A stretch of 64,000 nucleotides of DNA from Methylorubrum suomiense (GTDB lineage Bacteria > Pseudomonadota > Alphaproteobacteria > Rhizobiales > Beijerinckiaceae), in NCBI RefSeq assembly GCF_022179765.1, contig NZ_BPRE01000021.1, positions 1 to 64,000 on the forward strand, read 5' to 3'. Shown one piece after another: positions 63,651 through 64,000 of this stretch. Each line of letters begins with the position of its first letter. The stretch's first letter is position 1. Both the position numbers and the translations under genes were made by a program. The notes below the pieces were generated by a model, which worked only from the letters and a program-made list of their open reading frames with translations, was not told the DNA's origin and made no database searches.

Positions 63651-64000
63651 TGGACAAGCGACGTCAGCGACTGCCAGCCTTCGGTACCGAGCATTGAGCG
63701 TGAAGCAGATCCGCACTGTCCCTCTGGATGCTGGGTGACCGGTCGTCCCAGTACGCGCGGGTCGCTTGCACGCCGAGCAGACGCTGAATTTTCGACGTTT
63801 CCTCCTCGACGGAAATTCAGCCAGCAGGCCGCGTGGGCCATACCCCGATCACCACGCGGCCTGCGCCTTTCGCGGACACTGGCTCATACCTCTCGAGGGG
63901 CCAGCTTCGTCGATAGATTAGTGTCCACCAAAACGGAGGTGCTTCATACGACTGCTTTTAAGCATCTGTTGAAGCTTTCGTAACGGTAGAGTCGAGTTGG
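63651..64000. other. Trailing region without a recognised gene
   Basis: About 350 bp after the chimera. The only structure seen is the hairpin at 63825. Short frames on both strands show no family features. Confidence 0.4.
63825..63869. terminator. 12-bp perfect hairpin, terminator-like
   Basis: CAGGCCGCGTGG (63825-63836) pairs with CCACGCGGCCTG (63852-63863), loop of 15 bases, followed by CGCCTTT. It may be the old terminator of the flavin dehydrogenase gene. Confidence 0.6.

Overview
The window is high-GC DNA with mostly single-copy housekeeping and accessory genes typical of a Methylobacterium/Methylorubrum-like alphaproteobacterium (Hyphomicrobiales). Supporting signs are the RluC-HAD-ATP12 neighbourhood, PccB, a FecI/FecR/TonB receptor set, many small Sec-secreted proteins, a CYP102 remnant and the codon usage. 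This placement is inference; no 16S gene is present.

Layout. 0.8-6.0 kb: urease cluster ureE-ureF-ureAB(fused)-ureC-ureG-ureD on the plus strand. 6.2-9.5 kb: a LysR regulator, a small secreted protein, and a flavocytochrome c sulfide dehydrogenase pair (cytochrome plus flavoprotein). 9.7-18.9 kb: a secreted small protein, M32 carboxypeptidase, AlkA-type DNA glycosylase, small membrane or secreted proteins, YegD-like Hsp70, RluC-type pseudouridine synthase, a PsiF-like protein, a HAD phosphatase and ATP12. 19-31.4 kb: a peroxiredoxin-like/prolyl-hydroxylase fusion, pccB, tRNA-Val(CAC), a TetR regulator with a palindrome before it, ilvC, a PPOX-fold protein, haloacid dehalogenase, trpS, phoH and uvrD/pcrA. 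31.5-35.8 kb: an iron-uptake-type FecI-FecR-TonB receptor cassette. 36.2-49.3 kb: a surface/secretion island with a 2603-residue modular protein carrying 372-bp tandem repeats, two paralogous Hint-domain proteins and a methyltransferase. 49.5-52.8 kb: small stress-type genes, a DHH phosphoesterase and an SDR. 53.0-61.8 kb: a divergent peptide-export/acyl-carrier locus. 61.8-64.0 kb: an IS scar and a CYP102/FAD-dehydrogenase chimera.

The locus at 53.0-61.8 kb is the most interesting. A 39-residue peptide with a textbook double-glycine leader (hydrophobic residues at -4, -7 and -12) lies upstream of an LpxL-like acyltransferase, a HlyD-type adaptor and a peptidase-containing (C39) ABC exporter with an intact Cys-His-Asp triad. 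Divergently transcribed are a dedicated acyl carrier protein, a beta-ketoacyl-ACP synthase, a MaoC-type dehydratase and a TolC-type outer-membrane channel. Together they read as a complete pathway to make an acyl chain on a private ACP, possibly attach it to a very hydrophilic Ser/His/Lys peptide, cleave the leader and export the product. The lipidation step is inference.

Starts were chosen from ribosome-binding sites, family alignment from memory and overlaps with upstream genes. No database search was possible, so family names rest on motif and sequence recognition.
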